Positions 58,033 to 64,000 of a stretch of DNA of 64,000 nucleotides are shown here, piece after piece. This DNA is from Embiotoca jacksoni. Its lineage: Eukaryota; Chordata; Actinopteri; Embiotocidae. Numbering within the stretch: the stretch's first letter is position 1; every line of letters starts with the position of its first letter. Under the pieces are notes generated by a model, which saw nothing but the letters and a program-made list of their open reading frames with translations, ran no database searches and had not been told where the DNA came from. The stretch covers positions 2,830,501 through 2,894,500 of the forward strand of contig JAKOON010000021.1 of assembly GCA_022577435.1 (NCBI GenBank). Direction: 5' to 3'. The translations under genes and the position numbers were made by a program.

Positions 58033-59337
58033 CATGTAGACACTTTCACACATTTGCATCTCGTTTGCTTGTATTTTGTGTGTCTGTTCTCATTTTCTGC
58101 AGTAGCAGGTGCACAAGAGCCTTTGGGTGTATACAAGAGCGCACTTCCAATCAGCTTGTATTAGGTCTGCGTGTGTGCGTGTACCAACCTAATTATCAGT
58201 GTGTCTGTGATGCCAGATGAAAGAGCTGAATTATATACTCATACCTGACACTTGACAGACAAGACGCACACGTACGCACATGCATTCGAGATTACCTGGA
58301 ATAAAGAGGGCCTTCGGCGGAGGTTTAGTTTGCTTTAAGCCCCATTTAGAATCTTTTGTTTGTGCAAATGAGAAATGTGAGGAGGGAATCCGAAAAACAA
58401 ACTCCAAATAGCTTGTAGACCGTTAAACCGCAACGGGATTGCGTAAAATAAATCCAATTTAGGCCCTTTCTAACAAAACACTGGGGAAATGAAAAACAGA
58501 GCACCTGGGCAAGAAACGGTCAAAACTACATATACATCTAAAGGGTAACAAATATATTATTAACTTGGACTGTCAATAAAAACCAAAAATATATTTATAT
58601 ATATATATATAAAATGTAGACATGATGGGCTCGACTGCCTCGCACTGGTCACGTTCCACCTCATCCTTTCGATATCAGTGTTTGCTCATTTGTCTCTTAA
58701 CACACTCGTTTCAGGCCGACACGGTTGTCATTTCCCCGTCCAGCACCCAAGCTGTTAAAATAGCAAATGTACTTTGTTGTTGGTGCATTGCTATCTTGAG
58801 GCAGGAAGGAAAACCTAGTTTGAAACCAGTGGCACTATTTTAATGTTGTTTCAAGGGGCGCCTCATTAAGATAGCAATATGTGCCAACAGGCAGGTGCAC
58901 AGCGTGTGCACCGCTTGTTACTAAGAGGCACATTTTTGATGAGCAATTGATGATGACATTTTTTCACTGAGTGCAAACAATACATGTTCAGACTTGTCAC
59001 TAAGCTGATAACGTTTTTCCATGGTAAATGAGATGCATTTGTACTAATAAAAGGTAAATGGTCCGTTTACTGTGACGCGAGATATTTTCAAAAGCATTCC
59101 AAGGACCTTGCCTTTGTCACCAAAGCTCATAAAACAGTATATTTTGCAGTAAGTGTTTTCCTGATGACTGTTTCTGTGCTTTTTTACAATTTGTTCAACC
59201 TAATTCACAAATGTGACACAGGTTTATTTCAGAAAACTTGTATTGAAGTCTTACTGAAGCAACAACTCCAACTGTAGAGTTGACATCCCATGATGCTGCT
59301 GGCCTCTGGTTTTCATTACCTCGGTGTGTGTGTGTGT
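58032..59337. other. Unassigned DNA, (TA)n at 58594-58612
   Basis: A short TA run lies at 58594-58612. Sequence at 58300-58480 is repeat-free and might be conserved, but there is no specific support. No gene is seen. Confidence 0.45.
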
Positions 59338-59353
59338 GGGGGGGGGGGGGGGG
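59338..59353. repeat. G16 run after (GT)n
   Basis: A GT run from about 59323 continues directly into 16 guanines. Confidence 0.95.
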
Positions 59354-60039
59354 TAAACTCGTGCAACATATGATGTAGAACGCATGCACAGTGAAAGTGC
59401 AGTAAAATAAAAATGTTTTGCCATGGCTTCTTTAAATTTCATGGTGATACTGTTTTTCCTGGAGTTAACACACCCGAGGTCCACCCACATTGTTGTTTAA
59501 TTAGACCCGTTACCAGGACTATCGGCTTCAGCCTCAGCAGAGGGCTTATAAACCTGAATGATTAAAATGAAAAAGAGTGTGGGATCTTGTTTGTTAAATC
59601 AATGTATTTATAGCCACCATTTGACCCCAAATTGTACTAATCACAGAACTGCTGGACAAAGGTTCAACACAAAGAAGATTTTACCACCTTTACCCTAATA
59701 TTTAAACATCCCCATAAATATTTAATCTCACATTCTTCCTCTTTACCCACTGTTTGTCACTGACTCTTTGTACTCAACAAGACATCTGTTTGCAGACATA
59801 AGCCAGTGTTTGCCAACACAAACAAACATGCTCTACGTTAGCCAATAATGTTTTAGCAAACTGATGACGAAACACGTTTGGAGTTCAAATGTGTGTGCGT
59901 CTGGCCATCATATTAATACTAAACTGAGGATTGTCATTCATATTACCATGTTCAACACGGGTTTTTTTTTTTTTTTAACATATGAAAGAACTGACTATTA
60001 CAAACTGCAAATTTTACTGTACACGTCGATTTTTTTTTT
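59354..60039. other. Unassigned DNA
   Basis: No gene or recognised repeat. A T16 run lies near 59960-59976. Confidence 0.45.
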
Positions 60040-60055
60040 AAAATCGATCGATTTT
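60040..60055. repeat. Perfect 16-bp palindrome AAAATCGATCGATTTT
   Basis: The sequence equals its own reverse complement and follows a T run that also pairs with part of it. Confidence 0.9.
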
Positions 60056-60130
60056 CTGTTCCTTCCCGCAAAGAAAGAGCGAAGGACCAAACAAACATGT
60101 TTTGAAGATCATTTTTCTCACGAGTGGGGT

Positions 60131-60413
60131 TGCAGGGAAACTTAGTGGTAAACAGCAGATTGCTGGAGGCCTGTTCAATTCAGTGAGCCTGAAAAACAAA
60201 ATCTAAATCTGCTCCTTACAGGCTCCTGGGTTTGGAAGAATACAAGAAACAAGCAGGGGAGCAAAAAAGAAGGGAAAAACAGATAGATGGATGGACAGAC
60301 GGACGGATGGACAGACGGACGGACGGACTGTTTTGCAATAAAACTTGGCGATAAACTTAAGATTGCTGCAGGACTGTTCAATTCACTGATCCTGAAAACA
60401 AGAAAAACAATCT
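60131..60413 (+). repeat. Local direct duplication, 203-bp offset, around a GGAC/GGAT minisatellite
   Basis: 60131-60205 and 60334-60413 share aaactt(a/g)g, ataaac or gtaaac, agattgctg, ctgttcaattca and cctgaaaa in the same order, about 80% similar. Between them at 60282-60328 lies a tetranucleotide array of gatg/gacg words (ggacagacggacggatgg). Confidence 0.85.
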
Positions 60414-60660
60414 GTTTTCATCCTCCAGCCATACCAGTAGTCCAGACCTCATACCTTTCTTTTCCTCTTTTTTACAGGGCTATTTCTACCCCCCCCCCCC
60501 CCCCCCAACCCACCTCTCAAAATCAATTTTTCTTGACTCGTCCATCTCTACCAGCTCATCTCTCCCTCTACGTTTCTTTTTCTCTACGTCTCCCCTGTTT
60601 TTTCCAGAATCTTTTTTTCCTCCCCTCCCACTCTCCCTCGTTCTGTTCCGTTGGGAAATC
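60414..60660. repeat. Pyrimidine-rich tract with C18
   Basis: C and T dominate the plus strand. A C18 run lies at 60489-60506, which causes frame artefacts in a 158-codon plus-strand ORF. Confidence 0.8.
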
Positions 60661-61988
60661 AAAGAACTTGAATAAGTTTCATATCACCACGGGAACAAAA
60701 CCTCATATGGTCGTCATGGGAACACACTCATCCCGACACCACAGGAACCATTTCATTCAGTAGCCAGGGGAAACGGGACGATTTCATGTTCTTGGTCCCT
60801 TTGATTGGCTTGCCAAAAGGAAACGCCAATTAAATATTGCTCCGAGCTAAGCAAAACTTGTTGAAGTTCAGTGGCTTCTGAGGAAGAGAAGACGGATTCA
60901 GAGAGAGATGGAGAAAGAGATGGAGGTAACAGATAGATTAAAAGGAGACATGCTCGCATAAAACCAACAGACCTGTGGATCGACAGGCGGAACTAGAGCA
61001 CTCAGCAATGATGAAGACGGAACAACAAGCATAAAATCTCTACAAGAAACACCAAACAACTTCACATAAAGAAGGACCTTGGATATAATTAAAGAATAGG
61101 TTTCAATAATTTAAGTAAATCCTATTGCAACAGTAACTTGCTGAATTGCCTCAAAAGTTATATTCAGGTATTGGTAACCATTCCTACTCTTATGATTAGT
61201 CGACTTTTAGCTTCAACTTGAAATGTGAATTTTGTTCACCAATTCTCTGATTTAGGTTGGTTTTTTTTACTACAGCAACTTAAAAACCTAAAACTCAATG
61301 GGTGGCAATTACCGCACTGCAATGAGTGTTTAGTGTACCGGAGGAGTTCTAATTCAGACCTCCATGTAGACTCTGAATGTGTTGCAGAATCGTACTCCTT
61401 CAATTAAGTTTAACAGTCGTGTTGGGATTGTGTGGGTATTTTGAAAATCATGTAATGTTTCGAGTAGAGGTGTGACTCTTTACTGACCTCACAATTTGAT
61501 TAAATTAAGGTGAACATACTTAACGGCCACGGCGGGAGCCAACCAGCGTTATGAGCCAACGTTATGAGCTATTGCTTCATCAGCCTAAACAAGATAGCGT
61601 TTGGCTTTGTGAACGTTGTGTCACCGTTTACTGTTAAACGTGTCCTTTGTCATGATTTACCGTTACATCCTCAAGTGGTTAATGATGCAGTTATATAAAG
61701 CCAATGTACGCGTTTCAAAAAGAAGAAAAAAAAAAAGAAACTCACACCGTGATGTGATGGCGGTTCCAGTGAACATCTGCTTGACTGTGGAAGTGACGCA
61801 TCAATTCTCCGAGTACATTTTTACCCATAAAGCTGCTTGATAGACATCCTTCAAGTTGCTCCTGTGACGCAACAAATGTGCCTCCTCTTCTTTTCTTTTC
61901 ATCTCATTACGTGTCAACCTACGGCAAATATGTGCGCCCACGTGCGCATGCCCCCGGCCACGTATTGCTCTGTCTTTCAATGTGTCTG
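60661..61988. other. Unassigned DNA
   Basis: No gene or recognised repeat. Confidence 0.45.
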
Positions 61989-62009
61989 TAATTATCAGGC
62001 TGATAATTA
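61989..62009. promoter_or_regulatory. 21-bp palindrome with TAATTA-type and GATA-type half sites
   Basis: TAATTATCAG (61989-61998), one spacer base, CTGATAATTA (62000-62009): the arms are perfect complements. Each arm holds a homeodomain core (TAAT) overlapping a GATA core (TTATC/GATAA). The surrounding 61960-62060 is repeat-free. A role as a protein-binding site is inference from motif content only. Confidence 0.35.
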
Positions 62010-62156
62010 GTACTGCACATAAATGAGTACTGAAAAGTCTGGTGTCAGAAAGAGCTGCTGACCTCGCCGCGAACCCTTCGACACACAAACAAGTATCTAA
62101 ATCGGACTGCTCCCGGTGACACGCGCAACACTCCTGTGTACCAATAACTAACACTA

Positions 62157-62179
62157 ACACACACACACACACACACACA
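62157..62179. repeat. (CA)n microsatellite
   Basis: Pure CA run. Confidence 0.95.
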
Positions 62180-62681
62180 ATTAGTTTGATTAATAGACAT
62201 CATTTCTGCTTCAGTGGTTCCACCACCACATGTCTCTACTGCATGTGTTTGTTGTGATAACCAGAAATACAGGAAGATGGGCATAGAAGTAATGTAATGC
62301 TGGAAGTAATTACTGACATTTAGATTATTAATTTAACATTTTGAGTAACATGTTTTTCATTTTAGAGGGTGAGATTAACAATAATTTAGTTTCTCGTTCG
62401 TTTAGACCTTTAGAAAGGAAAAGCTTTTTTTTTAATTTGCATGACCTCGTATTTAATTGTTGGATTTACGTGAACAAGTAGAAAAAAATATATAAAAGAA
62501 ATCTGCAGGCAGCCCATCAAAATCCGGTCAAGAAAGAATCAAGTGGAAGAGTGAAATATTCTACAAACGGTTCAAGATTAGTAAACTTTGATGCAGCAAT
62601 TTGACCTCTCTGGAGTCATGTTTGACCTCTGTTGGCTTTTTTGCCAAATTCCACCTTCTCACAAAGCAAAAAAAAACGTTT

Positions 62682-62685
<4 letters not shown>
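62180..62685. other. Unassigned DNA
   Basis: No gene or recognised repeat. Confidence 0.45.

Positions 62686-62716
<31 letters not shown>
62686..62716. repeat. T31 homopolymer
   Basis: The longest single-base run in the window. Confidence 0.97.
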
Positions 62717-62718
<2 letters not shown>

Positions 62719-63376
62719 TCCAGTGACTTTTAGGCTCAGTTGAGACCAAAGAACCACAGCGAGATGATTGAAACTCACAATTTTACAGTCTGCAACTTTC
62801 TGAAATCTGCCAGTTTACTCCGAACCAACTTGACGAGACAGTGCGTCATTTCAACAGTGACCTTTGTTATAACTACCAGCTTTTCAAGGCTTTTTCAGAG
62901 CTGGATAGAATTTTCAACGTCTCAAAACATAATGCAGGATCGAGCTACTAGCCACAGTTGCATTTTTAGTATTGATTAATTGGCTAAAACGTTAAAAAAA
63001 AAAAAAAAAGCCCTACTTCTGAGTAAATGGGAAGAAAAAGAATAGTACGTGTGAATGTATTACTTGTTATTTCTTTGGGATTTGTGTAGCTGCAGTCAAC
63101 ATGTGTTTATATGGATGTGAGTGTATCCGTGTTGTTGATGAGGCGAATCTTAATTCTCTCTGACAGCGATTACGACCGTCCCACAGAGACGCTCATGTAC
63201 TGGTGTTGCAGACTTCACAGGTGATTCATTACTTAACAGATGGCATTGAGAGACGACAAACAAAAACAGACGCGCACAAACACAGGATACCTCCAGCCTC
63301 CAAAACATGCACACATTTCCAAAACCCAAATCTCCCTGTTGTCCTTGGCCGCCCTGCGAAATGAATTAAACATTTA
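62717..63376. other. Unassigned DNA
   Basis: No gene or recognised repeat. An A15-type run lies at about 62994-63009. Confidence 0.45.
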
Positions 63377-63446
63377 ACACGCACGCGCACACACACACAC
63401 ACACATACACACACACACACACACACATACACACACACACACACAC
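63377..63446. repeat. (CA)n microsatellite, interrupted, 70 bp
   Basis: CA run with two TA interruptions and a CG-containing start. Confidence 0.95.
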
Positions 63447-64000
63447 CTTAACCCAAGATCCCTTTGTCCTGAGATAACCTGGCATAATTTATGAATTTCT
63501 CACAAACACAGTAAATGTGGAAAGGTTTCATTTAACTGACAGAAATGCATACACGTAGATGGCCATGTTTCCAATCAATACTTAATTAACTTTTAAAAAT
63601 GAATGAAACATTTTTAACAGCACTTATGGACGGTCAGCAAATACATCTGTGATTCCTTCTGGCTCACCAACCGTTTACACCACATGTCCCTCTGCAATAC
63701 TGCCTTGTATATTTCAAATTATTAACTGTAATTAATCGATGAATAATTCATACTTTTTTTTTTTTTTTTTACTGAACATGTATTCAAGGTCTACAGTTAA
63801 GGCAGCAGTTTTTGTTAAATTTTTCTTTTGTAGAACCAGAATAACTGTCACTTTCTGTCAAGGCTCATTCACATTTCAGTTAACACGCAGTACTCGAGTC
63901 AGTAAGGTTACCAGCAAAAAAAAAAAACAGTTAGCATTCAGCCTCTAACTGATGCCAAGGCTTTCCAGCAGATATCTGACTATTTTGTCTAAAGCGAGAG
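63447..64000. other. Unassigned DNA
   Basis: No gene or recognised repeat to the window end. A T17 run lies at 63754-63770 and an A12 run at 63916-63927. Confidence 0.45.

Noticed and set aside
60287..60763. 158-codon plus-strand ORF
   Set aside because: It spans a tetranucleotide array, a C18 run and pyrimidine-rich sequence; composition explains the open frame.

Overview
The window looks like non-coding chromosomal DNA of a ray-finned fish, most likely a percomorph teleost. It is AT-rich and packed with (CA)n/(TG)n microsatellites and A/T homopolymers. It carries many worn interspersed repeats whose wording I recognise from memory as typical of percomorph genomes: tRNA-headed SINEs, an L2-type LINE, mariner remnants, TIR-bounded non-autonomous DNA elements, and several multi-copy families I cannot name. 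No database search was possible, so family names rest on recall of motif wording. There are no bacterial-style operons, ribosome binding sites, CRISPR arrays, rRNAs or convincing tRNA genes. I found no exon of a recognisable host gene, so this is an intergenic stretch, a gene desert or the inside of a very large intron.

Layout. 0-10 kb: a truncated SINE, a 98-bp (TA)n tract, a mariner-derived fragment, two copies of repeat family A, a facing (CA)n/(TG)n pair, and pieces resembling the 3' region of a LINE. 10-20 kb: mostly unique AT-rich DNA, two opposed copies of family E, two notable hairpins (16.56 and 18.90 kb) and a TIR-bounded MITE (19.7-20.1 kb). 20-32 kb: a reversed tRNA-SINE, a purine tract near (TG)40, family B copies, a local duplication, a third family A copy, and a mariner 3' end that still encodes the third catalytic Asp block. 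32-35 kb: unique AT-rich DNA with homeodomain-type TAAT palindromes, the best candidate for conserved regulatory sequence. 35-42 kb: a mosaic of nested elements, including a SINE split by a 531-bp TIR element, then a full-length SINE and one arm of a roughly 94%-identical inverted repeat pair (the other arm is at 57.6-58.0 kb). 42-64 kb: microsatellites, a short protein-like ORF at 43.9-44.1 kb, a LINE 3' tail, a decayed L2 LINE (51.4-52.7 kb), a local direct duplication at 60.1-60.4 kb and a 21-bp TAAT/GATA palindrome at 62.0 kb.

Nothing here amounts to a functional multi-gene system. The points most worth checking are the nested SINE/TIR element, the young inverted pair, the two hairpins, the palindromes in possible conserved non-coding DNA, and the short ORF with a good Kozak context and a following splice-donor-like site.
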